In this document: piece after piece, positions 7,651-17,658 of the stretch
How positions within the stretch are numbered: position 1 is the stretch's first letter
Layout of the letters: the number at the start of each line of letters is the position of its first letter
From: Macrostomum hystrix
Lineage: Eukaryota > Platyhelminthes > Macrostomidae
Length of the DNA: 64,000 nt
NCBI GenBank assembly: GCA_950097015.1
Contig: CATNEN010000015.1
Location: forward strand, 1,347,501 to 1,411,500
Direction: 5' to 3'
Made by a program: the position numbers and the translations under genes
The notes under the pieces: model-generated
Seen by the model: only the letters and a program-made list of their open reading frames with translations
Database searches by the model: none
Told to the model about the DNA's origin: nothing

Positions 7651-9993
7651 CTCGATTCAAATCACACTGTACTATTTGACAAACTATTGCAAACCACTCC
7701 TTGGGAGTCGCGACGATGCGTTATAAGAGGAATAGAGCACAATGAACCTCGCAGGACATTTGCTTATGGAAAGCCATACTCCTACTGTGGAGTAGAATGG
7801 AAAGAGAACAACAACTGGCCTGAGGAGCTGCTCCAGATTAAACAGTGCTTGTCAAAAGAATTTAATGTTGACTTCAACAGTGTCCTCCTAAATCTATATC
7901 GAGATGGACAAGACTCAATCCAGCTGCATCAGGATAATGAGAAGTGTCTCGGCATCAACCCAGTCATTGCCAGCCTGTCTCTTGGAGCTGAGAGATGCCT
8001 GACTGTTGAGAACACGGACGAAAAACGGCATTACTCATTAATAATGTCACCAGGCAGCATGCTGGTGATGCAAGGGGACTGTCAGACCAAGTTCAAACAT
8101 GGAGTCCTAAAGACGAGGGAAAGCGCACCACGCATCAACGTGACATTTCGCCACATTGTGCCTGAATTAAACGATGTACCAAGCCGCAACGAGCCGACGC
8201 CCTCAGAAACGAGTATGGACATTGCAGTAAAGACGCCTGAGCAGATAATCGATGAAAGGAAAAAATCTGAATCGACTGATGCAGCTGATGCCCACTTTGA
8301 CATCTCATTCCTCAGTCAGCCTCTTCAAGAAGCCAAGACGCGACTCGGGAAGCGGAAGCAAAAGCTGGCTGACAAAGAATCAGCTGCGTCCGCCGAAGAG
8401 ACGACCGTGTTAGAAGATGCGAGCTTTAAGGTCCCGAAGACCAAAAAGTTCCGAAAAAGGAGATCACCAATGAAGGGAGCTGACAAAAGCGATAAAGCCG
8501 TACAGACAGAGTTGATTCCAGTAGATGCAGCAACTAACACAGAGAACAACCTACTGATGGATACAGACTGGAAACGTTTGAAATCTCTCGAGGAAGGAGT
8601 CGCAGCGGTTCTCAGTGAAGTAAAACAACTGAAAAGTAGCTTGTCAATTGATGAGTACATTCAAAAGACTCGCAATGCGCTTCAATCCTTGACCACCGGT
8701 CTAATGCATCAGTTAGAGGCAAAAGCCAAAGAAAGTCAAACGGAACTACTGAAAGCGCTAAACATCACAAAATCCGACGTTGTGAACCATCTAAAGCAAA
8801 CAAGTAGCTCAACTAAGGATGCTATCATTAGCGAAGAAAGAGCAGTGAAGGCAGAAGTAATAAAAAGCCAACAAATCAGCCACAGCCTCGAGCAGAAGGT
8901 CGGTGAACTGGTCAGTCTGCAAGCGCTGGCGTTCACTAAGACGCAGAATGAAAGAGCAGGACGGGAAACATATGCTGAGAAGGCCTCGCGCTCAGTGAAC
9001 CCAACAGCATCTTCAAAAAATGTAACGATGGCAGTCAGTGCCAGTAAAAATGCAGAGAACGCATCAGGAGCTGTAGCAAGGGACTCGGAACCAGCTGAGG
9101 CAGAAAGCAACAGTTGTACCAAACAGAAAGTTAAAGAAGGCCTGAAAAAGCATGATATAGTCGTTGTCAGCTCAAAGCTAGGGAAAGCCCTTGACTATCG
9201 CAGACTCTTCCCGAATAGTACAATTCGAGTTGTCTACTACAACACTCAAGAAAGGCTCATTGAATTACTGCAAGAGCCAAACTTCAGTGCGCAAGAATGT
9301 CTGGTAATTGACTTAAACCATGAGCCATCAATGGAGGTGGCATATAAAGCTGTCACTGCAATTGACGCTGGGCAAAGGCAACACGGTGCGAATTGCCTGC
9401 ACCTACTCATCATCCCAGACAGTTCGACACGAACAGAACAACTCTTCGAGAAAGAACTGTGTGAGTATGGTGTTAAACATCAGCTTTTAACATTTAACTT
9501 TCATGAAATCCACTTCTACGACGGTGAACTCAACAGCAGCGGAGCGGACTTTTTGTTTGCGTTAATGTCCAAATGCATTCGAAATCTAAACCTGAAAGTA
9601 CGGCCGCATCCGGCTAACACAGAGAACCAGCGCCAGCAAACAGTGCATCACCGGCATCAACACAGCTACAGAGAGTCACGAGGCGGCGGTGCAACTGGCT
9701 ACAGGAACTATCGAGCGCATAGCAGCTACCCAGTTCGAGATGCCAATTACATCCGTAGCGAAATAGACCACCGCATCAGCACCAACGGCTATTTTGACAG
9801 AAGTCGTGCTAGCCGCTATCGAATCAGCAACGAGTACGACTACAACAAAAGAGACCGCAAAAACTTTATAAGTGGCTATCGCGCCAATATCGAGCCCAGC
9901 AACTACCGCAGAAGTAGCTTTGGGTACCGCAACAGATACCAACAAGTTGGTGTCAGGCGCCTCGACGACCGCCAGTTTCGTTGCGTCGACTAG
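7618..9993 (+). CDS. LINE ORF1 protein: AlkB-type 2-oxoglutarate/Fe(II) dioxygenase, coiled coil, basic tail
   Basis: 791 residues, uninterrupted. Residues about 1-183 form an AlkB domain of the ALKBH2/3 type: NLYRDGQDSIQLHQD carries the iron ligands H104 and D106, FKHGV gives H161, and RINVTFR gives R172 and R178 for 2-oxoglutarate and fold. All core residues are kept. Such enzymes oxidatively remove methyl groups from N1-methyladenine and N3-methylcytosine in DNA or RNA (family knowledge). Residues about 300-460 look like a coiled coil. Residues about 500-650 (DIVVVSSKLGKALDY to FLFALMSKC) form an alpha/beta segment, perhaps a diverged relative of the SGNH-like domain of other LINE ORF1s, though I see no catalytic triad. 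The Arg/Tyr/His-rich tail (650-791) should bind RNA. Demethylating the element's own RNA is an inference. Confidence 0.88.
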   Translation: MIQLSRFESRELDSNHTVLFDKLLQTTPWESRRCVIRGIEHNEPRRTFAYGKPYSYCGVEWKENNNWPEELLQIKQCLSKEFNVDFNSVLLNLYRDGQDSIQLHQDNEKCLGINPVIASLSLGAERCLTVENTDEKRHYSLIMSPGSMLVMQGDCQTKFKHGVLKTRESAPRINVTFRHIVPELNDVPSRNEPTPSETSMDIAVKTPEQIIDERKKSESTDAADAHFDISFLSQPLQEAKTRLGKRKQKLADKESAASAEETTVLEDASFKVPKTKKFRKRRSPMKGADKSDKAVQTELIPVDAATNTENNLLMDTDWKRLKSLEEGVAAVLSEVKQLKSSLSIDEYIQKTRNALQSLTTGLMHQLEAKAKESQTELLKALNITKSDVVNHLKQTSSSTKDAIISEERAVKAEVIKSQQISHSLEQKVGELVSLQALAFTKTQNERAGRETYAEKASRSVNPTASSKNVTMAVSASKNAENASGAVARDSEPAEAESNSCTKQKVKEGLKKHDIVVVSSKLGKALDYRRLFPNSTIRVVYYNTQERLIELLQEPNFSAQECLVIDLNHEPSMEVAYKAVTAIDAGQRQHGANCLHLLIIPDSSTRTEQLFEKELCEYGVKHQLLTFNFHEIHFYDGELNSSGADFLFALMSKCIRNLNLKVRPHPANTENQRQQTVHHRHQHSYRESRGGGATGYRNYRAHSSYPVRDANYIRSEIDHRISTNGYFDRSRASRYRISNEYDYNKRDRKNFISGYRANIEPSNYRRSSFGYRNRYQQVGVRRLDDRQFRCVD

Positions 9994-10201
9994 GACCGCC
10001 TGTCCAAGCCTGTCCGGCAACAACTTCAATCGCCGGGGGGGTGGAGGAGTCATTTAGCTGCTCAACTCGGGTCCTCTAACTCCTTTGCCTAATAACTTTC
10101 TATTTTTGATACCGTCAATTCCCATACCGCGCAACAGGTTTTGAAGGTTTTGAACCCGTCGTGACTGACTCTAAGGACTACTACTCCCTCTTTCTACGAG
10201 T
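9994..10201 (+). other. Spacer between LINE ORF1 and ORF2
   Basis: 208 bases with no gene. ORF2 is in a different frame from ORF1 and starts at ATG 10202, so its translation would need reinitiation or a separate start. Confidence 0.6.
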
Positions 10202-13200
10202 ATGTTAACTTCTACGCTAAATTTTAACTCCCGAATAGTCACTGAAACACAGGGCAGCTGCGAAAAGAAGGTTACTTATAATAAATCAGAGTTGATTATC
10301 ACCAGTTGGAACATAGATGGACTGATGCTCAGTGGAGAATGCAAAATGGAATCACCATGTTTCCACGAACATATTAGGAATAGAGACATAGTTTTCCTCT
10401 GTGAGACCCACGCCAAACAGGAGCAGCTAGACTCAAACACGCTGATAGATTTCACCTGCTTTGGAGCAGATGGAATCAAGGCAAGGGGAATCAACAAAGG
10501 TAGATTATCAAATGGCATGGTTTTCCTCGTTAAAAATAATATTGCAAAGAGAACCACATTAGTGCACAAATCTGACTTCGCTCTGGTACTAAAAATAAAG
10601 CAAAAGCAGTCTGAAGAACCCCTGTATATCTTAGGGTGTTATATCCCACCGGAAAATTCTAAATACTACAAAGAAGATATATGGGAGGAGATTAAATATC
10701 TCATCCAGCTCTTCTCAAGAGAGGGCTCCGTATTAACAGTAGGTGACTTCAATGCACGAACTGGCACATTACAGTCCAGCACTAGGGATAAGTTTCCCAG
10801 ACAGAATCAGGACTCTGAGAAAAACAAGCATGGACTAAGACTGATGGAAATGTGCTCCGAGACCAAGAGCACGATTCTGAACGGAATGACTCAGGGTGAC
10901 ATTGTGGGAAATTACACGTTTAGTAGCACACTAGGCCGAAGTACCATAGACTACGCTATTGCATCCATGGATAAAGTGGATATTATAAAAGACTTCTTTA
11001 TTCATCCTCAAAGCTTTCTGTCCAGACATTGCCCGCTAACAGTCACTCTGATTTTTCCTGATCATGTCCAACCAGAACACGCAAACCAGGAAAAACATGA
11101 ATCCTTCCCAATGCCTCCAAGATGGGACACTGAAACGCAGGGAAGTTACATTGAGGCATTGAATAACAAACAAAGCGAAGAAATAATTAGAAAGTTGCAA
11201 TCTATCGACGCACACGATGGAAAATCCCTGGAAAATTTGTTCTCGAGCTTGACCAACCTGCTTAGAGACTCAGTGGCAGAAAGCTGCGCAAAGACAATCA
11301 TTCCGAACAAGTTCTGGACAAATCGAGACGAGACACTAAGAAACTTGAGCAAATCATTAAAGTACGTGGCCAGGAAAAAAAGACGTAGACCAACTGACAG
11401 CGCGCTGGCATCAGAATATAATGGGCTAGCGAAAAAATACAAACAACAGCTCAAGAAACTTAAGCAGATGGACATAAATGACTGCATTCAGAAAATGGCG
11501 GCTAACGGAACCTCAAAGGGATTCTGGTCCGGTCTTAGAAGAGCAGAAGAGTTGCTGTTCCCCAGCAGGAGACTTAACAGATCTCAAGCCCCAATCGCTG
11601 ACATCGCGGACAACCTAACCAAAGTGTTTAACGCACATCCTTCTTCGGGAACCCAGCCGCATCGCACAGATGAAGCAGTTAGTCCCGAAGATTTAATTAG
11701 CTGCGTAGATCTCGATAGAGCAGTTAAAAAGCTAAAGAGAAGAAAGGCTGCAGGAATAGATGGTATAACAAATGAGCACATTATCTACGGACAAGAGAAG
11801 CTAAAACCCGTACTTCTGAAGCTTTTTAACGCAAGCGTAAGACTCGGCCAGACTCCTGCACAGTGGTCAAATGCCCTAATCACACCGATTTATAAAAAGG
11901 GTTCCCGTAGTGACCCCAAAAACTACAGACCCATAAGCGTGCTGCCTGCCCTGGCTCGCCTGTTTGCCTCACTTATCTATGAAAAGCTAGAAACTCATAT
12001 TCGCACCCTCGACTTGCTTTCAGCCAGTCAAATAGGAAATAGAAAGGGCTACCGAACTTCAGACCACATTGCCACTCTCTTGACGTTGATCCACAACAAA
12101 AAGCGTCGCAAAAGGCCATTTCACTTAGTGTTCTTTGACTTAAAAAGCGCATTTGACATGGTCCACCATCCAACACTTTTCCAACGACTTAGGGAGTTAA
12201 AGGTCAGCCCAGAAATAATCGAAGCAATACAAAGCATGTACTCAGGAGCTAAATTCCAACTGAAGATCTCAGATGGCCAAGCAACTAAGGCAAGGAGCAT
12301 AACAAATGGAGTAAGACAAGGCTGTCCCCTATCCCCTCTACTCTTCTCACTCTATATAGATCCTTTGAGCACAATGCTAAGGGATTCATTTCGCAGCGAC
12401 ACCTTCATTAAAGATGAACAAATCAACAACTTGCTATACTGCGATGATTTAGTGATCTTTGGAGAGAATCCTCGAGAGTTGCAGAAGGGCCTCGATAAAG
12501 TGTCAGAATTTTGTCAGAGCCACAAGCTAGAAATCAATATGCAAAAAACTAAGGTTATTAGCTGTTGCCCTGACCCATCAAAGACGGCTAACAAACTATT
12601 TCTGCAGGGACAACTGTTAGATAGCGTCAAAGAATGGAAATATCTTGGCTTTCACATCAATGCTAAAGGAACCGTGGATTCCCATGCCACAGAGATTAAC
12701 AAAAAATGTGGATATCCTATTCTTCTCTTAAGGAAATTAGCCAGCCATGGGGCGGTCAGATACAATCAGCTCATGCTGTACTGCACAGCAATGATAGAAA
12801 GCATAGCTCTGTACGCCTCTGAGGCCTGGGGGGCTTTTGTCTCGTGGAACCTGGGTCCTTGGGACCGCTGTCTTTTTGAAAGAGTAAACATCAGGTGCTG
12901 TAAAGCCATACTACAAGTCAGCCAAAATACGGATGGCAACGGGGCCCGCTCGGAGTTAGGCTGATTGCCTTTATTATACAACATCCAGAAAAGAAGCATT
13001 TCGTACTGGGCCTCCATAACAAGCCGGCCGGACTCCATAATTTCCAAGTTATTGGCGGACCAAACATACAGTGATGTTGGAATCAAAGCAAAGACCAACA
13101 ATGAGGTTATGCTGAACTGCAGAGGCATTAGTCCTGCAAAAGCAATTGGAAACCACAGGAAAAATTTCGTTTCTCAGTTCGATACCCATTGGAGACAAAG

Positions 13201-13636
13201 GACACAGAACTCAAGCAAGCTAAGTCACTTCTATTACTCCTTCAAGCAATATTATTCAGCCGAAAAATATTTACAACAAATATACAACCCGGAGTGGAGA
13301 CGTACCATAGCCTCGTTTAGACTAGGAAACCATAAGCTAGCTTGCGAAACATTGCGAACTGCGAGACCGAAAATTCCGTATGTAAATAGATTATGTAGTA
13401 AGTGCAAAACAGAAGTTGAAAACGAGGTCCACTTCCTTTTTAAGTGCACTTGGAATAAGTATAGCGCAGTACGTTCGAAATTTGAGACGGAAGTTTCTGG
13501 GAAAACCCCCAATTTCATATCCTTAACAGCAGAAGAAAAATCTAACTACATAATGGCTCAAGACGATAGGGAAACCGCTGAAGCTTTAGCAAAATACATC
13601 ATAGAAATATCTAAAATAAGGGAACAGCTGCCCTGA
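10202..13636 (+). pseudogene. LINE ORF2: endonuclease and reverse transcriptase, one internal stop
   Basis: An APE-type endonuclease occupies residues about 30-280: SWNIDG, the catalytic Glu in LCETH, GDFNARTG, TIDYAIAS. Its last motif reads LSRHCPL where the family normally has SDH. The reverse transcriptase follows: AAGIDGI, NYRPISVLP, FFDLKSAFDMV, GVRQGCPLSPLLFSLYID and LLYCDD (YCDD instead of the usual YADD). A TGA at 12962-12964 interrupts an otherwise open frame of 1144 codons. Beyond it, in the same frame, comes the C-terminal zinc knuckle (CSKCKTEVENEVHFLFKC). The stop falls just after RSELG, where relatives usually continue, so this copy is probably inactive unless the stop is read through. 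Length suits a complete ORF2. Confidence 0.85.
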
Positions 13637-13878
13637 GACTGCGAGATTTTACTAGCATTCAACAATAGATATTTCATAATTTGTTTTATCCCTGGCGTCC
13701 CTTGTGTTTTTACTGCTCTTATTTTTAATACCTTTGCTTTCCCTTCCCAGCTCGATATTTGATTCCTACTTAACTTCGCTTTTTATGTTGCTTTTCGTTG
13801 TTCATTTAAATGTGTTGTTAAAAAATACGAGCTCGTATATATATAAAAAAATCAGCACCCATAGATGGCGTGCGCGTT

Positions 13879-13911
<33 letters not shown>
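13637..13911 (+). other. LINE 3' untranslated region and (AAT)n tail
   Basis: About 240 bases of T-rich 3' UTR end in ten or more AAT units at 13880-13910. A trinucleotide rather than poly(A) tail is typical of several non-L1 LINE groups. Confidence 0.75.
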
Positions 13912-13912
<1 letters not shown>

Positions 13913-14430
13913 AGCCCTGGTTCTTCCAATTGGACTCTTTGGCAGAGTGGAGTAGCTGGTGGAGTCTCTGAATGACGTGCCTGCCAACTCGGAGCTGCAC
14001 TTCTTCGATGCCAGAAGTGCCAGAAGATGCCGCAATGGAGGCTGATCAGTCAGGTCTGATGGGACATTCTGCACCTGCTGCGGACTTTGCAGAAAGGTTT
14101 GAATTTCACGGCTCAAGGACAGTGGTGCAGAACAACTCAGCTCAGGTGGAGCTGTATCTCCCGCCTCACTGGATTCTGTAGTGGCTTGGATTCGGCAGTC
14201 AAGGATTAAAAGTCCCACCTGGACGTCTCGTATCTGAGCAGTTCATCGGCTGCCCGCGCACCAACCTTATCAATTTGCACTGTAGCATCATTGAGTCAAC
14301 CAACTGCAACCATAGATCCCTGCTGAGAACTGTAAGAATGAGAGATGATATTGAATGGGGTGGCTGTGTGAGCAAAGTGTTTAAGAAATCGATCTTCTTC
14401 CCCATTCCGAGAGTCATCTATCAACATGGT
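13912..14430 (+). pseudogene. Polinton penton-like protein remnant, C-terminal part
   Basis: Directly after the LINE tail the frame reads EALVLPIGLFGRVE, a stop, LVESLNDVP and LHFFDAR. Later (shifted) come VELYLPPHWIL, LVSEQFIGCPRTNLINL, HCSIIES, LLRTVRM and VFKKSIFFPIPRV. The order GxFxxVexLVexLN, LGF-like segment, two-strand segment ending in LLR, then WG...F.KP.Y.P, follows Polinton penton-like proteins. Stops and frameshifts are present. It completes the part at 7411-7588, with the LINE inserted between. Identification rests on remembered family patterns. Confidence 0.5.
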
Positions 14431-14489
14431 AAAAATAATAAAAATAATTGATTACACATCTTACAATTGATTACACATTGATTACACAA

Positions 14490-14578
14490 TTAAAAAGAGT
14501 TAATTGTCTTGGTAAAGGGCACAAATTGTTCCAGTGGAGTCGGGAATCGAACCCCGACCTTCAATGTGGAGTAGAGAA
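14490..14578 (-). mobile_element. SINE family A fragment (tRNA-like head)
   Basis: Reversed, it reads AAGGTCGGGGTTCGATTCCC followed by ACTGGAACAATTTGTGCC, the head and first body block of family A. The rest of the body is missing; 14430-14490 is AT-rich. Confidence 0.7.
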
Positions 14579-14689
14579 CAGTGGAAGAGTAAATGTAAAT
14601 GACAATATAAAACGAACAGTGACAACTCATGCCATGAAGCTAAAGTGAATGAGAGAAATTCACTGTTGTATCACAATTTTTATTACATT

Positions 14690-15010
14690 TGCATCACAGT
14701 TGTATCACATTTGTATCACGGTTGTATCACAGATGTATCACAGATGTATCACAGATGTATCACGGATGTATCACATTTGTATCACGGTTGTATCACAGAT
14801 GTATCACAGATGTATCACAGATGTATCACAGATGTATCACGGATGTATCACAGTTGTATCACAGATGTATCACGGATGTATCACAGTTGTATCACAGATG
14901 TATCACAGTTGTATCACAGTTCTATCACTTTTGTATCACAGTTGTATCACAGGTGTATCACAGTTATTTCGCAGTTACATCACAGTTGTATAAAAGTTGT
15001 ATCACAGTAC
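14690..15010. repeat. 11-bp minisatellite (ATGTATCACAG)n, about 29 copies
   Basis: Units are mostly ATGTATCACAG or TTGTATCACAG. Since 11 is not a multiple of 3 and no unit phase gives a stop, all three forward frames stay open and show an 11-residue period. I take the reading frames as artefacts. Flanks 14580-14690 and 15010-15340 show nothing else. Confidence 0.92.
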
Positions 15011-15590
15011 TATTTTACTATTACTACTATAGCAAAATAGTACTATTTTAGTTGTTGTAGCACTCGAAAAAGCGATTCAAGTTCATTAGCATTCGCAGAA
15101 AAATCTAGAGCAAAAAGTCATGCAACCAATTCTGCGCCACTGTGATAACGAAGTTAATCTTACGCTTACGTTTAAACAGAACTACTGTTGACGTACCCAG
15201 TTTTATCTCACCAAAGTTCTATTCAGCTCCTACAATCTGAATTTTACAGCTCAACTGGAAAAAACCTGTTTTAGGGGGAACTTGTCTTTTAATTCAAACC
15301 CTGTGAGACAGCTAAAATCATTGGATTTTAGAGAGCCCGTTGAATATGTACCTACTCAGGTCTGAGGAACCACAAGGGCGCTCTCCACAGATACGTTCAA
15401 GTTTCCGATGCTCCAGGAAGCCAAAGGCATTAACCCATCTGGAAAAACAGTTCCTGCTGCCACCAAGATTCATTTCTCAGCTCTTTCATATCATGAAAGT
15501 GATGAAAGCATCACTTTTTCCATTTGCTTGCACGAGTTTCACAGCGGCAAGACTTTCATTTCCGGAAATAAGAAACGGACAAATTCACAC

Positions 15591-15800
15591 ACCGATCCAG
15601 AAGTCTGTCTCATCGCCGAATCCCGCCTCATACTCAGCCCAGGTGCGTTGGAAACTGACGCTCCCGGTGGACCTCTGCTGGATCTTGACGAAGTTCCGAC
15701 CAACCTGCTTCACGCTGAGAAACTTCGAGGAGCAAAATCCTTTCTGCAGTACTGAAAGGAAATCACAAATGAACCGAGCCTGCTGAAACTCTGCTCCAGT
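15591..15800 (-). pseudogene. Orphan fibrinogen-domain exon
   Basis: Minus strand reads VGRNFVKIQQRSTGSVSF then WAEYEAGFGDETDFWIG, ending at a GT at about 15590. It matches the end of exon 2 of the gene at 17659-20125 (FVKIQQRLTGTVSF, WAEYETGFGDNSDFWTG) with the same splice position. The preceding 90 bases (ICDFLSVLQKGFC) also resemble that exon. No matching last exon is found downstream (15100-15590) and no N-terminal exon upstream, where a reverse transcriptase relic lies instead. A leftover of a third family copy, or an exon carried there by retrotransposition. Confidence 0.7.
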
Positions 15801-15844
15801 TTGTCTCACTCTCCACAGAATCTTCATCAAGTCGGCACCTGGGG

Positions 15845-16690
15845 CAGACGGGAGGACTTCAGGGTCCAGATTCTACTGGTAGGTCGCGAGCAAGCGGTAA
15901 TGCCCGGACCTCAGCTGTGAGAGGGTGACCCTGACCTTCCGGCTTTAACTGCGCTCCGTAGTGCTGATGTTGGGGGCCGGCCTACCGAGGAGGCTGTGGG
16001 CAGGCCTGCTGTCGAGGTAGAGTTTGACACAGGCAGAGTGAATCGTGTTTAGATCGCTGATGGTAGAGAGTAGATAGTGGAGAGTGTTCCGGCTCGAATC
16101 GCTCAGGTGCGGGGCTCAGATCGTCTAACAGTAGTTGAGCATCGAGCGCCCAAGCGCTTTGTAGGTGACAGCCAAAGTTTCCTTACATGGCCTGCCCCCA
16201 GCTGCTGCCACTCAGAGCGCGGAGGATAGCAATTATTTTGGAGTGGACATGCAACTTGAGCAGAGGATCAAAAGTGACGCCGAGAATCTTGGGCGAGTTG
16301 CAGAAAGCCAGGCTGGTCCCGTTGAGATAGAGTGCAGGAGCAGCGAGTGTTCATGAGTAGTGCTGGTAAAAATTGTAATTGAATCAACTAAGCCAATTTT
16401 CGCTCTGAATGTAGGTTCAGAGGCGATCTAGGTAGGGCTGTAGGAAAATTCAGGAAGCCGGCTGACAAGAGGGCCGCTGGTAAGGATAGTAATATCGTCG
16501 GTGTACTGTACAATCGACGTAGGATGATCAGGCGGCCGCATGTCGGAGAGATAGAACGCGCAGAGAAGCGGAGAGAAGACATCACCTTGTGCGACGCCTG
16601 CTCGGAGAATCCGTGATTTTTTTGAGTCCCGAAACTCAACACGGGTAAATCTGCCATGGAGATAGGTATGCATTTCATCTGACGAAAGGC
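15845..16690 (-). pseudogene. Decayed LINE reverse transcriptase fragment
   Basis: Minus strand, from 16673: EFRDSKKSRILRAGVAQGD, then FSPLLCAFYLSDM and IVQYTDDITIL, the RT palm motifs with YTDD in place of YADD. Further on, VRVTLSQLRSGHYRLLATYQ matches the C-terminal LxQLRSG...YL region of LINE ORF2 proteins, with stops and frameshifts between. It differs clearly from the LINE at 7590-13912, so it is a second, older family. Confidence 0.7.
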
Positions 16691-17658
16691 GTCTGTCTGC
16701 TGATTAGTGACATTTTAGCCTGTGCTTTATCGATTTGACATAACAGTTTTACTCCATTTTACTATTTATATTAGTAGCTAACAACCTGTAAGCCGTGTGT
16801 AATTCTAGTTATTGTGTAGCTATTAAGTTTTTAGGCCTTGCTTTTTATCTTCTGGTTAGGTCTTCTGTGTGCGCATCGATATTGTCGGTTTTGTTTTACT
16901 CAATACCTTTGTGTATTTTAACTGTGCGTTCTTTTCATTCGGAGACCTGAAAAATGAATTGGCATCATACTACTGCTGTTTGCAGTGAGTAGTAGGATAA
17001 GTGTAGCTTATCACCAGCTTTCCTCAGCGCTTTGGCAGCTGGATCAGTTTATTGGCAGCATTGGCTTTCTGATAGACTTTGATTACTGATTTTCCACTCT
17101 ACCTACTGAGCCTCAGTAGCGTGATGCGCGTGATTGTCGGTTTTAATCAAGACAGTATTAGCGTCATGAGCAGTCAATGTGCAATTAAATGCTCAGACTA
17201 ATGAGCTCGAGGTGGCCTGAGCAGGCTTTTATTTCAGAAGGGCAGAGTTCCTTACTCACAGCTAAAGTATAGACTCTCATATGAAACAGGTTTCCATTTT
17301 ATTGGGCTTTCTCACAAGACGAGCTACTTCATTGTACTTTTCGCTAACTTCGGTTTCGGGCTGTCTTCGAAAGCCTTAAATCTTATTAAAACAAACGGAT
17401 TATTGAGCAGCGTGAGCACAGAGTTAAATATATTTACTCCGATCTTACTGAATTAATCAATATAATCATTTCACTAGTGTAGTTGTGCATTCAGCAAGCT
17501 GAATAAGCATGGATTTTTTCTGAATATTATTGCTGCTATTATTTCAGATAAGGCTGGTGAATATATTGTTACAGCACAGTGGAAATTGAGTTGCCACTGG
17601 CTGAAGCGGAGCAGTTCAGTTTTCTGCAGTCCATGGCCGATTCATCAGCTGCTGCTGA
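16691..17658. other. Intergenic DNA, no gene seen
   Basis: AT-rich, stop-dense in all frames. It forms the 3' flank of the fibrinogen-related gene. No convincing repeat or polyadenylation context could be fixed. Confidence 0.5.

Larger units (their letters stand above)
7590..13912 (+). mobile_element. Non-LTR retrotransposon (LINE) with an AlkB domain in ORF1
   Basis: A two-ORF LINE of about 6.3 kb. ORF1 (7618-9993) encodes an AlkB dioxygenase, a coiled coil and a basic tail; ORF2 (10202-13636) encodes endonuclease, reverse transcriptase and a C-terminal zinc knuckle. It ends in an (AAT)n tail at 13880-13910. The insertion separates the two halves of a decayed penton-like gene, which sets both ends: the left end lies between 7585 and 7600, only about 20-30 bases before the ORF1 start codon. 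So either the copy is truncated at ORF1 or the family has a very short leader. GAAG occurs on both flanks and may be part of the target duplication, but this is uncertain. The clade is unassigned. Confidence 0.85.

Noticed and set aside
9676-10053. Minus-strand 125-codon frame over the LINE ORF1 tail
   Set aside because: Shadow of the Arg/Tyr-rich ORF1 tail on the opposite strand.
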